The notes: generated from the letters alone by a model not told the origin. A stretch of 64,000 nt of DNA from Sphingomonas kyeonggiensis (GCF_014196745.1 NZ_JACIEH010000001.1:1054001-1118000), one strand, 5' to 3'; shown: positions 9,411 to 20,114, counted from the stretch's first letter. Numbers and translations are program-made.

Positions 9411-9677
9411 TCAAAGCCAGATTGCGACACCCCCGGGGTGCGAGCAGGTGCCCCTGCGGCTCGCGCTGAAGCTGAAGGTTCCATCGCGGCATTGAGCCGA
9501 GGCGCCGTCGGGCATCTGGAGGACGGGCATTGCGCGGTGCCTGCGCTTCAGCTTGGGATGAGACCTCGCATGACCGGTCCCACCTTTTGCCTGTATCCCG
9601 TGTGCGAACGCACCAGGATTGTCCCAGGCGGGCGGTATCGCCAAGGCTAGCGCTGCCGCCGGCCAGACATATCGCAT
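9411..9677 (-). CDS. Small secreted DUF3761-like protein
   Basis: 88 residues with an N-terminal signal-like stretch (MRYVWPAAALALAIPP) and a compact C-terminal motif CRDGTFSFSASRRGTCSHPG followed by GVAIWL. That motif (CxDGT.S....RxGTCS.HGGVA.WL) is the signature of the DUF3761 family of small exported proteins, whose function is unknown. It lies 61 bp upstream of the HNH gene on the same strand, probably coincidentally. Two other reading frames overlap it and lack any recognisable feature. Confidence 0.7.
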   Translation of the reverse strand: MRYVWPAAALALAIPPAWDNPGAFAHGIQAKGGTGHARSHPKLKRRHRAMPVLQMPDGASAQCRDGTFSFSASRRGTCSHPGGVAIWL

Positions 9678-9935
9678 TGATTTTCCTCCCCTTCGCCATT
9701 GAGGTTAGGCGAGGAGGCTAGGATAGTTCCATCCGAAACGGAGCCGTAACGGAGCTAATTTACTCGAAACGAGGTGCTCGCATCGACTTCAACTGCGCTG
9801 CTACCTGTCTGATGGACAATTCAATCCATATCGGACTTGGTCGACAACATTGGAGCGTGGTTTGGCATATGCGGGGGTACAGCTCGCGCTTATCTCTCCC
9901 CGAAAATCGAAAAGGCGAGCTTTGCCAAAGCAGCG

Positions 9936-10229
9936 TTAGTCATCGTGATTGAAGAGTGACGCAAAAGGACTAAGAGGGCGGTCATCGCGAGGTTCGACCG
10001 TTCCTGAAGGCTGGACGGTCCAGCTTCCACCTTCGCTTCGTTGAACGTTGACCTGGCCGATCTCGTCCCCAAGTTTAACCTGAAGCCGAGCGTCGCCGGA
10101 GTGGACGATGCCATTGAGGTGGAGCCCGGTCACGCTGGTTACCCCATTCTCAGACAAGAAGTGACCTATGGCGTCAAACGCGTGCCCAAGCTGATCTGGC
10201 GTGGATGGTCCTTCGATAACAAATAGCAC
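9936..10229 (-). CDS. Hypothetical 97-residue protein
   Basis: Begins at GTG 10229, preceded by GGAG at a good spacing, and reads MLFVIEGPSTPDQLGHAFDA and onward to a tail rich in charged residues. Predicted mixed alpha/beta; no family recognised, no signal peptide. An upstream in-frame ATG at 10313 exists but the extra residues look random. It sits in the accessory region between the HNH cluster and the XRE gene, all in lower-GC sequence. Confidence 0.5.
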   Translation of the reverse strand: MLFVIEGPSTPDQLGHAFDAIGHFLSENGVTSVTGLHLNGIVHSGDARLQVKLGDEIGQVNVQRSEGGSWTVQPSGTVEPRDDRPLSPFASLFNHDD

Positions 10230-10493
10230 AGCTTTTCTCCGGTACGGTGGTTCACCTCGGCGGCAGTTGGTTGCATTGCATGCTCCGTCCCGAGTCGCGG
10301 CGATGGATCGCAAGACTTCGAGCGCCGGGGCATCGATACACGTCGGTGTCCGCCTCGCTCGTCCGATACGAGTGCAGGATGAACATCCACGATCTTCTAT
10401 TGCTCATCCACACATAGCATGAAGGATTGGGACTTAAAAGCCGTGGCCTTGTGAGGCGTAGACCGAACCCTTGCTGCAGATTCAAGTGGAGGT

Positions 10494-10754
10494 GTGTATA
10501 AGCATGTTCAAAGGAAGGTCGGACTGACCATACGCCACGCGCGCATGCGGAAGGGCTATTCCCAGGAGCAGTTCGCGCAGGCCGCGAATATCGACCGGGC
10601 TCGCTACGGGCGCTTGGAGCGCGGCGAAATTAACTTCACCTTGCATACTCTGCTGGCGGTGGCAGCTCATCTCGAAATCACGCCCTCCGAGCTCCTTAAC
10701 GAGGTCACAGCGGAGGACTGCGAGCCCTGGCAGGATGACACGGATCCAGATTGA
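10494..10754 (+). CDS. XRE-family helix-turn-helix regulator
   Basis: 86 residues, nearly all one HTH_3 domain (residues about 8-66: IRHARMRKGYSQEQFAQAAN, then IDRARYGRLERGE). A solitary Cro/C1-type DNA-binding protein with a short acidic tail (EDCEPWQDDTDPD). GGAGG lies immediately before the GTG start, so the real start could be a few codons further in. Such small XRE proteins commonly control neighbouring accessory or restriction genes; here it is the last accessory gene before the tRNA-Lys and is transcribed towards it. Target unknown. Confidence 0.8.
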   Translation: MYKHVQRKVGLTIRHARMRKGYSQEQFAQAANIDRARYGRLERGEINFTLHTLLAVAAHLEITPSELLNEVTAEDCEPWQDDTDPD

Positions 10755-10935
10755 TCTGGGCCGGCAGCCATGCTGCATCCATGCTGCATCGCGCGTTCAA
10801 AAACTGAAGCTGACGATGAGGGCGCCGTTATCAGCCGTTAGTCAGTACCGGGGCGGGTCCGCATTGTGAGCGCGGGCGGCCCGAAGTATCTGCTTGAAAT
10901 TTCTGGAATTTACCTCGGTCAACCCAGGAAGGGAA

Positions 10936-11011
<76 letters not shown>

Positions 11012-11112
11012 ATTCCGGGTCGTTTCGGCGCTCTTGGTGAGTGCGCCTCCGCAGTGGAGGTGGGCCTTTAGCTGCGAGGTTCGCGGCTTGTAAACCCCTT
11101 ATTTTGAAAAAA

Positions 11113-12249
11113 TCACCATCGCTGTACGCGGCGGCTCTGGCGGTCGATCGAAAGCAGGATTCCGAAGCAGATCATGAAGGTCATCACGGCGGTGCCGCCG
11201 AAGCTGATCAGCGGCAGCGGCACGCCCACCACCGGCGCCAGGCCCATCACCATCGCCATGTTGATCGCGCAATAATAGAAGATCGTCGCGGAAAGGCCCG
11301 CCGCGGTCAGCCGGGCGAAGCGGCTCTGCGCGCGCATGCTCACGCCGATGCCCCAGCGGATCAGCGTACCGAAGCCCAGCAGCAGGAAGAAGCCGCCCAT
11401 CAGGCCCCATTCCTCCATCATCGTCGCCAGCGCGAAGTCGGTATGGCCTTCGGGCAGATAGTCGAGATGGCTCTGCGTGCCCTGCAGGAAGCCCTTGCCG
11501 AACACGCCGCCCGAGCCGATCGCCACCTTGGACTGGCTGATGTGATAACCGGTGCCCAACGGATCGCTCTCGGGATCGAGGAAGATCATCACGCGGTTGC
11601 GCTGGTAGTCGTGCAGGACGAAGTTCACCGCCAGCGGCGCCGCCACCGAAAGCGCCAGCGCACCGCCGATGAACAGCCTGAGCGGGATGCCCGCCAGGAA
11701 CATCACGGTCACGCCGCCGAAGCAGATCATCAGCGCGGTGCCGAGATCGGGCTGGAGCATGACCAGGCCGGCGGGGATTCCGATAAGCACGCAGGCCGGC
11801 CAGATCGCGCCGAACTTCCGTATCTCGCCCGCGGGCAATATCTCGTAGAAGCGCGCCATCGCCATCACGATCACCGGCTTCATCAGCTCGGAGGGCTGCA
11901 ATCGGATGAAGCCCAGGTCGAGCCATCGCTGGCTGCCGCCGGCAACCGCGCCGAGTAGTTCCACGCCCACCAGCATCAATACGATGACGATGTACATCGG
12001 GAAGGCGCCGAGCGCCCAGAAGGTCTCGGGCACGCGCGACAGACCGATCGCCATCGCCAGGAAGATGAAGAAGCGTAGCCCCTGGTTGAGCGCCCAGGGC
12101 GTCATGCTCCCGCTCGCCGCCGAATAGAGCACGACCAGCCCGAACATGCCGATCGCCACCACTAGCCCGATGATCCGCCAGGGCAGCTGGGCGAGGGGGC
12201 CGGGGACGATGCCCGAGGGGCCGAGGCCCGAGGATTGGAGCGTCGCCAT
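11113..12249 (-). CDS. rodA: Rod-shape peptidoglycan polymerase RodA
   Basis: 378 residues of the SEDS family, about ten membrane helices. It polymerises lipid II into glycan strands in the elongasome together with PBP2. Recognisable segments are FGKGFLQGTQSHLDYLPEGH with TDFALATMMEEWG, and near the C-terminus MAMVMGLAPVVGVPLPLISF followed by GGT. Its ATG overlaps the last base of the PBP2 stop (TAATG), so the two are translationally coupled. It is the last gene of mreB-mreC-mreD-mrdA-rodA. Confidence 0.96.
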   Translation of the reverse strand: MATLQSSGLGPSGIVPGPLAQLPWRIIGLVVAIGMFGLVVLYSAASGSMTPWALNQGLRFFIFLAMAIGLSRVPETFWALGAFPMYIVIVLMLVGVELLGAVAGGSQRWLDLGFIRLQPSELMKPVIVMAMARFYEILPAGEIRKFGAIWPACVLIGIPAGLVMLQPDLGTALMICFGGVTVMFLAGIPLRLFIGGALALSVAAPLAVNFVLHDYQRNRVMIFLDPESDPLGTGYHISQSKVAIGSGGVFGKGFLQGTQSHLDYLPEGHTDFALATMMEEWGLMGGFFLLLGFGTLIRWGIGVSMRAQSRFARLTAAGLSATIFYYCAINMAMVMGLAPVVGVPLPLISFGGTAVMTFMICFGILLSIDRQSRRVQRW

Positions 12250-14282
12250 TACTCTGCCTCCACGCTGCCGCGTTCGGCCGCGCTGCTGTCGATCGTGTTG
12301 CTGGTCGTGGCGTTGGCCGCCTCGGACGCGACGGTGCTCGCTGCTTCCACCGCGTCCTCCGGCGTCTCGGGGGGCGGGGCGCTCTGCGCCGCGCGGAAGG
12401 CCTGGGACTGCGCCGCCATCCGGGTCCGGTAATCGCCGCCCCAGGTCGGCTCCTCGGCATGGAGCGAGTCCATCGCGCGCTTCCGGTCGAACAGGAAGGT
12501 CATGATGTCGCGGCCGATCATCGGGGTGTCGAGGTTGCGGATCGTGTGACCATTATGCTCGAGCACGATGCCCGCGGCATATTTGGGCTTGTCCGCCGGC
12601 GCGAAGCAGACGAGCAGCGCGTGGTCACGCAGCTTGAACGGCAGCGAGGCGTTCTTGAGCACGCCCGATGCGCGCTCCGCCATGGTGATGCGGCGCACCT
12701 GGGCGGTGCCGGTCTTGCCCGCCAGGGTTATGCCGGGCACCTGGATGCGCGCCGCGCCGCCGGTGCCGCCCGAATTGATCACGCCGAACATCGCGTCGCG
12801 GATGATCGCCAGCTGCTCGGGCGTGGCGGCGAGGGGCGGGGCCTCCTGGCGCGGCGTGTCGGCGAGCAGCCGGGGGACGAGCTGGCGCCCCGAGGCTAGC
12901 CGGCTGGCCATCACCGCCAGCTGCAGCGGATTGGCCAGCACATAGCCCTGGCCGATCGAGGCGTTGAGCGAATCCGCCACCGTCCATTGCTGCTTGTAGC
13001 GCTTCAGCTTCCAGGCGCTGTCCGGCACCGTGCCGAAGCGCTGGGTCGAGAAGGGCAGGTCGAACCGCTGGCCCAGGCCCAGCGCGCGCGCCATCGGCGC
13101 CACCGCGTCATAGCCCACGCGGCGCACCATCTCGTAGAAATAGATGTCGCAGCTCTGCATGATCGCGTTCTTGAGGTCGAGCGCGCCATGGCCACCGCGC
13201 TTGTGGCAGTGGAACACGCCATTGCCGACGCGCATCGCGCCCGAGCAGACGACGCGGGCATGCGGATCGACGCCGGCGTGCATCAGCGCCAGCCCGTTCA
13301 TCGGCTTCACGGTGGAGCCGGGCGGATACAGGCCCTGCAGCGCCTTGTTCATGAGGGGGACGTGATCGTCCTCGCTCAGCATCTTCCATTCGTTGCGGCT
13401 GATGCCGTCGGAGAAGCTGTTGGGGTCGTAGGCCGGCATCGAGACCATGGCGAGGATGTCGCCATTCTCCACGTCGATCACCGTCGCCGAGCCGGAGTTG
13501 GTGCCCAGCCGCCGTGCGACATATTCCTGGAGCAGCGCGTCGATGGTGAGCTTCACCGTCTCGCCCGGCTTGTCGGGCCGGGTGGCGAGCTCCTTGACCA
13601 GCCGGCCATGCGCGGTGACCTCGACCCGCTTGGCGCCCGGCGTACCGCGCAGGCGGTCCTCCAGCGTCTTCTCCAGGCCGTCCTTGCCCAGCTTGAAGCC
13701 GGGGGCGACCAGCAGCGGGTCCTTTTCCTTCTGATATTGTTCGGCCGAGGCGGTGCCGACATAGCCGACCAGGTGCGCCACGCCCGCCGCCAGCGGATAG
13801 TTGCGCGAGAAGCCGCGGGTCGGCTGCACGCCCGGCATCTCGGGCACGCGCACGCTCACCGCGGCGAACCGCTCCCAGTCGAGGCTGTCGGAGACCTGGA
13901 CCGGCTGGAAGCCCGAGGCGCGCTTCAGGTCGGTGCGGATCCGCGCCATTTCCTCTTCGCTGAGGCTCAGGATCTGCTGGAGCATGCCCAGCGTCTTTTC
14001 CTTGTCCTCCATCCGGTCGGGGATCATGTCGACGCGGAACGCGGTGCGGTTGTTGGCGATGGGGATGCCGTTACGGTCGACGATCCAGCCGCGCCGCGGC
14101 GGCGAGAGCGTCATGCGCACGCGGTTGCTCTCGGCGGTGTTCCGGTAGCGCTCGTTCTCGAACACGGCGAGCCACGTCATCCGCCCCGCCAGTACGAGCG
14201 CGGCAGCACCCTGGATCCCGCCGAGCACCAGCGCGCGGCGGGAGAAACTATAAGCCTGCGCTGCTTCGGTGATACGGACCAT
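12249..14282 (-). CDS. mrdA: Penicillin-binding protein 2 (peptidoglycan transpeptidase)
   Basis: 677 residues. An N-terminal membrane anchor at about 15-40 is followed by a pedestal domain (PPRRGWIVDRNGIPIANN) and a transpeptidase domain. The three catalytic motifs are visible: PGSTVK (Ser323, Lys326), SCD (377-379) and KTGT (523-526). It cross-links new peptidoglycan during lateral wall growth in complex with RodA and the MreBCD scaffold. After about residue 630 a low-complexity acidic and Ala-rich tail extends the protein past the family's usual end. Start and stop overlap both neighbours by one base. Confidence 0.96.
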   Translation of the reverse strand: MVRITEAAQAYSFSRRALVLGGIQGAAALVLAGRMTWLAVFENERYRNTAESNRVRMTLSPPRRGWIVDRNGIPIANNRTAFRVDMIPDRMEDKEKTLGMLQQILSLSEEEMARIRTDLKRASGFQPVQVSDSLDWERFAAVSVRVPEMPGVQPTRGFSRNYPLAAGVAHLVGYVGTASAEQYQKEKDPLLVAPGFKLGKDGLEKTLEDRLRGTPGAKRVEVTAHGRLVKELATRPDKPGETVKLTIDALLQEYVARRLGTNSGSATVIDVENGDILAMVSMPAYDPNSFSDGISRNEWKMLSEDDHVPLMNKALQGLYPPGSTVKPMNGLALMHAGVDPHARVVCSGAMRVGNGVFHCHKRGGHGALDLKNAIMQSCDIYFYEMVRRVGYDAVAPMARALGLGQRFDLPFSTQRFGTVPDSAWKLKRYKQQWTVADSLNASIGQGYVLANPLQLAVMASRLASGRQLVPRLLADTPRQEAPPLAATPEQLAIIRDAMFGVINSGGTGGAARIQVPGITLAGKTGTAQVRRITMAERASGVLKNASLPFKLRDHALLVCFAPADKPKYAAGIVLEHNGHTIRNLDTPMIGRDIMTFLFDRKRAMDSLHAEEPTWGGDYRTRMAAQSQAFRAAQSAPPPETPEDAVEAASTVASEAANATTSNTIDSSAAERGSVEAE

Positions 14283-14788
14283 TATTGTCGCTTCTTATCC
14301 CGATCGAGCCAGGCGCAGAACCGGGCAATTACGGGGTATAGTGCCGCCGAGACGACGATCTGGAGGAGCAGCGCGCTATCGACATGCGCGCTGAACGGCG
14401 ATGCGATCAGCCGCCCCAGGATCAATACCATGCCGATCGCGCCGCTGGCGATCAGCCAGTCCTGCCAGAAGTCGCGCCACACCAGCCGGGTGTCGAGCAC
14501 GTCGACCATCAGGATCGCCAGCGTCCACAGCACCATTGCGCTGCCCAGCGGCTGCCCGCTGAACATGTCGTCGACGAAGCCGAGCGGCACCGGCAACCAG
14601 ACCTTCATCACGTCGCCGCGCACCAGCCGCCAGCCGAGCAGCATCATCAGGCCGAACGGCGGCAGGAAGGGCACGGTGGTGACGACCGGCAAGAGAGTCG
14701 TCATCGATCCCAGCACCACCGACAGCGGCGCCAGCCAGATGCTGCGCGGCATCTTCTCGCTTCGGCCGAGAGGGATATAGTCGGTCAC
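14282..14788 (-). CDS. mreD: Rod-shape determining protein MreD
   Basis: 168 residues with five or six hydrophobic helices, the usual size and pattern for MreD. Recognisable pieces are PVPLGFVDDMFSGQPLGSAM and the C-terminal VSAALYPVIARFCAWLDRDK. It is an inner-membrane component of the elongasome that links MreC to the rest of the complex. Located between mreC (2-bp gap) and mrdA (1-bp overlap), which supports the call since MreD is poorly conserved in sequence. Confidence 0.92.
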   Translation of the reverse strand: MTDYIPLGRSEKMPRSIWLAPLSVVLGSMTTLLPVVTTVPFLPPFGLMMLLGWRLVRGDVMKVWLPVPLGFVDDMFSGQPLGSAMVLWTLAILMVDVLDTRLVWRDFWQDWLIASGAIGMVLILGRLIASPFSAHVDSALLLQIVVSAALYPVIARFCAWLDRDKKRQ

Positions 14789-14790
14789 GC

Positions 14791-15690
14791 CTATTTCTTC
14801 TCGGCCTTGGGTTTGGCGCTGGGTGAGGGGGATGGCGTGGGTGTCGGCTCGGGCAGAAAAGTCTGCTGGACCAGCGCAAAGTCGAGCGAGTCCGGGTTGG
14901 CCGAGGGTTGCGCGACGGCGATGTCGCGCGAAGTGCGGATGACGTTCGCCACCGGGATGTTCGGCGGGAAGATGCCGCCCGTGCCCGAAGTGACGAAGGT
15001 ATCGCCCGGCTGGAAGATCATCGTCGCCACGCTCGCCGAGCGCACGTCGAGCAGCCCGTCGCCACGGCCGGTGGCGATCGCGGGCAGACCGTCGCGGGTG
15101 CGGCGTACCGGCACGATGCTCTCGGGATCGACGATCAGCAGCACGCGGGCGGTGTTGGGGCTGGTTTCGATCACCTGGCCGATGAGGCCGTCGGGCTGGC
15201 GCACCGGCTGGCCCGTCTTCACGCCCTGCCAGCCGCCCGCGTTGAGCGTGGCATAGCGCCGCGTGCTGCCCAGCGAACTCGCCACCAGCCGCGCCGCCAC
15301 CACCGCGTCGGTGGAGACGTCGCGCAGCTTGAGCATCTCGCGAAGGTGGCGGTTTTCCTGGTTCAGCGTCCGCGCACGGCTGACCAGCAGCTGGTCATCG
15401 GCGATCTGCTTCTTCAGCCGGGCATTCTCGCCGCGGACGTTCCAGTAGCTGGAGACGCCGCCCGGCACCCCGGCCACGCTGCCGCGCACCCAGGTGAGCC
15501 CCGAGGCGACGGGCGTGGTGATCTCCGAGAAGAAACCGCGCACCGCCGCGAAGGCCGGCGGGTTGAACGTCGAGAGCAGCAGCAAGGCCACGCCGATCAG
15601 CATGCCGCCAACCGCGCCCACGTAACCGAGGAATATTCCGTACTGCGCCCGTCGCGAAAAACCCGAGCGCCGGTTGCGTGGCGGCGCCAT
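14791..15690 (-). CDS. mreC: Rod-shape determining protein MreC
   Basis: 299 residues: a basic N-terminus, one membrane anchor at about 18-40 (GIFLGYVGAVGGMLIGVALL), a coiled-coil segment (ENARLKKQIADDQLLVSRAR), then the paired beta-barrels of MreC (VRQPDGLIGQVIETSPNTAR; FVTSGTGGIFPPNIPVANVI). It ends in a Pro/Ser/Lys-rich tail (PTPTPSPSPSAKPKAEKK). Most of the protein is periplasmic, and it organises PBP2 and RodA. It lies 18 bp downstream of mreB. Confidence 0.95.
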   Translation of the reverse strand: MAPPRNRRSGFSRRAQYGIFLGYVGAVGGMLIGVALLLLSTFNPPAFAAVRGFFSEITTPVASGLTWVRGSVAGVPGGVSSYWNVRGENARLKKQIADDQLLVSRARTLNQENRHLREMLKLRDVSTDAVVAARLVASSLGSTRRYATLNAGGWQGVKTGQPVRQPDGLIGQVIETSPNTARVLLIVDPESIVPVRRTRDGLPAIATGRGDGLLDVRSASVATMIFQPGDTFVTSGTGGIFPPNIPVANVIRTSRDIAVAQPSANPDSLDFALVQQTFLPEPTPTPSPSPSAKPKAEKK

Positions 15691-15708
15691 TGCCCCCTGC
15701 CTTCCGAA

Positions 15709-16749
<1,041 letters not shown>

Positions 16750-16896
16750 TTATGGTTCCGTCCTGCGGCGCGGGCGCCCGCCGCGCAGCTCTTCAAAAAA
16801 TCTAGTCCGGCCCCTCCCGGGACGGACTGAAGAATCCGGCCTGGTGCGATGCGGTTGGGGTCGCGGGATGCCGTCGCTTGGGCTAGAGCAACGACC

Positions 16897-18699
16897 ATGT
16901 CAATACGCCGTCTGCCCGAACATCTTGTCAACCGAATTGCTGCGGGAGAAGTGGTCGAACGCCCCGCCAGCGCGCTGAAAGAACTGGTCGAAAATGCAAT
17001 CGACGCGGGTGCCACCCGGATCGCCGTGAAACTGTCCGGCGGGGGCACCGATCTGATCGAAGTGACCGATGACGGCTGCGGCATGTCGCCCGCCGAAATG
17101 GCACTCGCGCTGGAGCGTCACGCCACCTCGAAACTGCCCGACGACGAGATCGACCAGGTCACCACCCTGGGCTTTCGCGGTGAGGCTCTGCCCTCGATCG
17201 CCAGCGTCGCGCGGATGACGCTGGAGAGCCGGGTGCGCGGCGCCGAGGGCTGGCACCGCATTGTCGACAATGGCGCGGTCGTCTCTGAAGGCCCTGCACC
17301 GCTGCCGCCGGGCACGCGCGTACGAGTCGAGGAGCTGTTCGCTCGCGTCCCCGCGCGCCGCAAGTTCCTGCGCTCGCCGCGCGCCGAATATGCCGCCAGC
17401 CTCGACGTGATGAAGCGCCTCGCCATGGCGCGGCCCGACATTGCCTTCTCGGTCGAGCATGACGGCCGCAAGGCATTCCACGTCCAGGGCAACGAGACCG
17501 GCCCCGAGCGCGTTGCCGGCCTCACCGACCGTGCGCTCGCCGAGAACAGCGTCGCGATCGATTTCGAGCGCGAGGGGCTGACCCTCGGCGGCGTCGCTGG
17601 CCTGCCGACCTTCAATCGCGGCGTGGCCGACCACCAGTATCTGTTCGTCAACGGGCGGCCCGTGAAGGATCGCCTGCTCATCGGTGCCCTGCGCGGTGCC
17701 TATGCCGAGATGCTGGCCCGCGATCGCCACCCGGTGGTCGCCCTGTTCCTCGACGTCCCGCCGGACCAGGTCGACGTCAATGTTCACCCTGCCAAGACCG
17801 AGGTCCGTTTCCGCGATCCGGCGCTGGTGCGCGGGATGATCGTCTCGGGGCTCCGCCGCGCGCTCGACGAGGCTGGTCACCGCAGTGTCCAGCGCCCGAG
17901 CGAGGCGGCGCTCGGTATGTGGACCAGCGAGACGAGCGCGCCGCCTGCGCCTGCGCCGCAGCTCTGGGATGCCGAACCGGCCCATGCCCCGGCGCCGCAG
18001 TACAATCCCGCGCCGTCCTACAATTACACCAGCGTCCAGGATCGCCGCCCGAGCTTCAGCACCCCGCCGCCGCTCGCCCGTGCCGAGCCGGCGGTGCAGC
18101 CGGTGCCGCAGAGCGTCCAGCACCCGCTCGGCGTCGCGCGCGGCCAGGTCGCCAAGACCTATATCGTCGCCGAGGCGGAGGATGGTCTGGTCCTGGTTGA
18201 CCAGCACGCCGCGCATGAGCGTCTCGTCCTCGAACGGATGCGCAAGGCGATGGCCGAGGGCGGCGTTGCATCGCAGGGGCTGCTCGTTCCCGAGGTTGTA
18301 GAGCTCGACGAGCCCGCCTGCGACCGGCTCGAGGCCCGGATCGCAGAACTATCCGAGTTCGGGCTCGACCTCGAGCGCTTCGGCCCGCATGCGATGCTGG
18401 TCCGCGCCGTGCCGGCGGATCTGGGCAAGGGCGACGTCCATGCGCTGGTCACCGATCTCGCCGACGAGCTCGCCAGCTTCGACGAGGCGCTGAGCCTCAA
18501 GGAAAAGCTCGATCATGTCGCTGCGACCATGGCCTGCCACGGCTCGGTGCGGGCGGGCAGGGTGCTATCGGTCGCCGAGATGAACGCGCTGCTCCGCGAG
18601 ATGGAAGTCACCCCGCACTCGGGCCAGTGCAACCACGGCCGCCCGACCTGGGTGAAGCTGGCGCATGGCGATATCGAGAAGCTGTTCGGGCGGAAGTGA
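16897..18699 (+). CDS. mutL: DNA mismatch repair protein MutL
   Basis: 600 residues. N-terminal GHKL ATPase with RIAAGEVVERPASALKELVE, DDGCGM and TLGFRGEALPSIAS. A Pro/Ala-rich linker spans about residues 345-405. The C-terminal dimerisation domain contains the endonuclease signature DQHA(x2)E(x4)E (DQHAAHERLVLERM), plus ACHGSVRAG and CNHGRP. MutL therefore nicks the daughter strand itself, as in bacteria lacking MutH. Start set at ATG 16897 (MSIRRLPEHLVNRI), the usual MutL N-terminus; an in-frame extension to 16849 looks untranslated. Divergent from mreB. Confidence 0.97.
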   Translation: MSIRRLPEHLVNRIAAGEVVERPASALKELVENAIDAGATRIAVKLSGGGTDLIEVTDDGCGMSPAEMALALERHATSKLPDDEIDQVTTLGFRGEALPSIASVARMTLESRVRGAEGWHRIVDNGAVVSEGPAPLPPGTRVRVEELFARVPARRKFLRSPRAEYAASLDVMKRLAMARPDIAFSVEHDGRKAFHVQGNETGPERVAGLTDRALAENSVAIDFEREGLTLGGVAGLPTFNRGVADHQYLFVNGRPVKDRLLIGALRGAYAEMLARDRHPVVALFLDVPPDQVDVNVHPAKTEVRFRDPALVRGMIVSGLRRALDEAGHRSVQRPSEAALGMWTSETSAPPAPAPQLWDAEPAHAPAPQYNPAPSYNYTSVQDRRPSFSTPPPLARAEPAVQPVPQSVQHPLGVARGQVAKTYIVAEAEDGLVLVDQHAAHERLVLERMRKAMAEGGVASQGLLVPEVVELDEPACDRLEARIAELSEFGLDLERFGPHAMLVRAVPADLGKGDVHALVTDLADELASFDEALSLKEKLDHVAATMACHGSVRAGRVLSVAEMNALLREMEVTPHSGQCNHGRPTWVKLAHGDIEKLFGRK

Positions 18700-18788
18700 T
18701 GGAAGTTGGCACCGAGGTGGTGTCAACTTCACAGCATTCGCGGCAATCCTTCGTCTAGCCTCGTCTTCTCGCAACAGAGGAGTCGACC

Positions 18789-19004
18789 ATGAAGAAATTG
18801 ATGATCGCGGCAGTTGCCCTGCTCGCCGTGAGTCCGGCGATGGCCTATTGGCCGGGGCAGGTGGAATACAAGGTCATCTATTACGCGAGCGGAATGAATC
18901 AGGATAAGGTCGGCGAGGCGTTGTTCTTCTGTGACGGCACGATTGAAACAACCGGCATGGTCACGGCCTATACGGACGAGGAATATTACGGCTGTACCAA
19001 CTAA
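18789..19004 (+). CDS. Small secreted protein, DUF6289-like
   Basis: 71 residues. Signal peptide MKKLMIAAVALLAVSPAMA, mature part about 52 residues with two cysteines (FFCDG and YYGC) likely to form a disulfide, and several aromatic residues. The layout EYKVIYYASGMNQDKVGEAL, then CDG, then EEYYGC resembles the small DUF6289 family; the function is unknown. GAGGAG lies seven bases before the ATG. Monocistronic between mutL and a convergent gene. Confidence 0.75.
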   Translation: MKKLMIAAVALLAVSPAMAYWPGQVEYKVIYYASGMNQDKVGEALFFCDGTIETTGMVTAYTDEEYYGCTN

Positions 19005-19041
19005 TCGCAGCGCCGGGGGCGGCGGTGTCGTCGCTCCCGGC

Positions 19042-19329
19042 CTACCGCCGCACCTTCCCGAAATGCCACGCGATATAGCTCCCCAGTGCGAGCCAGCCGC
19101 CGATCACCGGCCACACGCCATAGTCGTGCAGCGAATAGCTGAGCAGCGACGAAATCCCGATCAGCAGGTTCGCCGTGCCCCAGTAGAAGTTCATAAGCGG
19201 CGAGGAGTGCCCTACGCCGCGCGGACGGGCGAAGGGGGTGGGGAAGGGCTCGCCGCGCAGGCCGGCGGCAAGGTGCGGGATCGCGTTGCACAGCAACGCC
19301 CCGGCGAGGAACAGCACGACATAGCCCAT
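19042..19329 (-). CDS. Small integral membrane protein
   Basis: 95 residues. Hydrophobic helices at about 2-22 (MGYVVLFLAGALLCNAIPHL), 45-66 (MNFYWGTANLLIGISSLLS) and 72-90 (VWPVIGGWLALGSYIAWHF), ending in a basic FGKVRR. Unknown family. The gene lies between the DUF6289-like gene, which converges on it, and a CAP-domain gene on the same strand 59 bp upstream. Confidence 0.65.
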   Translation of the reverse strand: MGYVVLFLAGALLCNAIPHLAAGLRGEPFPTPFARPRGVGHSSPLMNFYWGTANLLIGISSLLSYSLHDYGVWPVIGGWLALGSYIAWHFGKVRR

Positions 19330-19388
19330 CGGGCGCGATCCTCACCGATATGGGAGCGTCTGGCAATGCGACTTGCGTCGGAAGCGTC

Positions 19389-20114
19389 TCAGCGCTTGGT
19401 CGTCGCCGGCATGCGGAAGACCTGGCCGCCGCGCGCCCTGGCCCAGCCCGGCACCACCGGCGAGCCATCGGCGGTGCCGCTGAAGTCGACCACGCAGATA
19501 TTGCCGAAGCGCCGATGCGCGCCGCAGCCGACGCCGGCATAATGGAAGTCCGCCTGGAACAGCAGCGCACGGTGCCCGCGGCCGCGCACGCCATCGTCGA
19601 CGATCAGGCTGCGCACCACCGCGCCCGCATCGCCACTGCCATACCAGATGCCCTCGCCGACATAGATGTCGCCGCCGCGCCGCTTCACCCGGTCGCCCGG
19701 CGTCAGCCCGCCGCGCGAGACGTGCCCGCTTCCGCCCGTTGCACCCTGGTCGTCGGCATGATCCTGTGCTGCCAGCACCAGCAGCTCGCCCCGGCTGAGC
19801 GGCGGCAGCGGCGCCTGGCGCTCTAGGAAGTCGATCGCCTCGTCGACCGCGGCGACACCCTCATTGGTGATCACGCCGTTCTGGTCGCCCGGGAGGAACA
19901 GCACGCGGCCATCGAAGAAGTCGCGATATTCGCGCAGCATCTCGGCATATTCCCGCGGGTTCTCTCGGGCATAGTTGATCTCGGCGAGCACGTCGCGCTC
20001 GAGGCGGGAGACGTCGTTGGCGCGCTCGCCGGCAGTGGCGGCGGCGCTCGAGAAGAAGATGGCGCACGCGCCCAGCGCGGCGGTCCAACGGGCCTTGATG
20101 ATACGCACGAACAC
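19389..20114 (-). CDS. Secreted CAP-domain (SCP/PR1-like) protein
   Basis: 241 residues with a signal peptide (WTAALGACAIFFSSAAATAG) and a CAP fold: an N-terminal helix LAEINYARENPREYAEMLRE, the central RGELLVLAAQDHADDQGATG (conserved His), SGHVSRGGLTPGDRVKRRGG and a C-terminal segment with GVRGRGHRALLFQADFHYAG. Bacterial CAP proteins are exported, sometimes bind lipids or act as proteases, and mostly have no known role. It is a paralogue of the next gene upstream, 114 bp away, on the same strand. Confidence 0.85.
   Translation of the reverse strand: MFVRIIKARWTAALGACAIFFSSAAATAGERANDVSRLERDVLAEINYARENPREYAEMLREYRDFFDGRVLFLPGDQNGVITNEGVAAVDEAIDFLERQAPLPPLSRGELLVLAAQDHADDQGATGGSGHVSRGGLTPGDRVKRRGGDIYVGEGIWYGSGDAGAVVRSLIVDDGVRGRGHRALLFQADFHYAGVGCGAHRRFGNICVVDFSGTADGSPVVPGWARARGGQVFRMPATTKR

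Noticed and set aside
9193..9699. 168-codon minus-strand frame overlapping the HNH start and the DUF3761-like gene
   Set aside because: No ribosome site or motif; two better-supported genes occupy the same bases in other frames.
10768..10790. Short tandem repeat ATGCTGCATCC/ATGCTGCATCG near the tRNA
   Set aside because: Only two 11-base units, no similarity to the tRNA 3' end, so not an attachment site.
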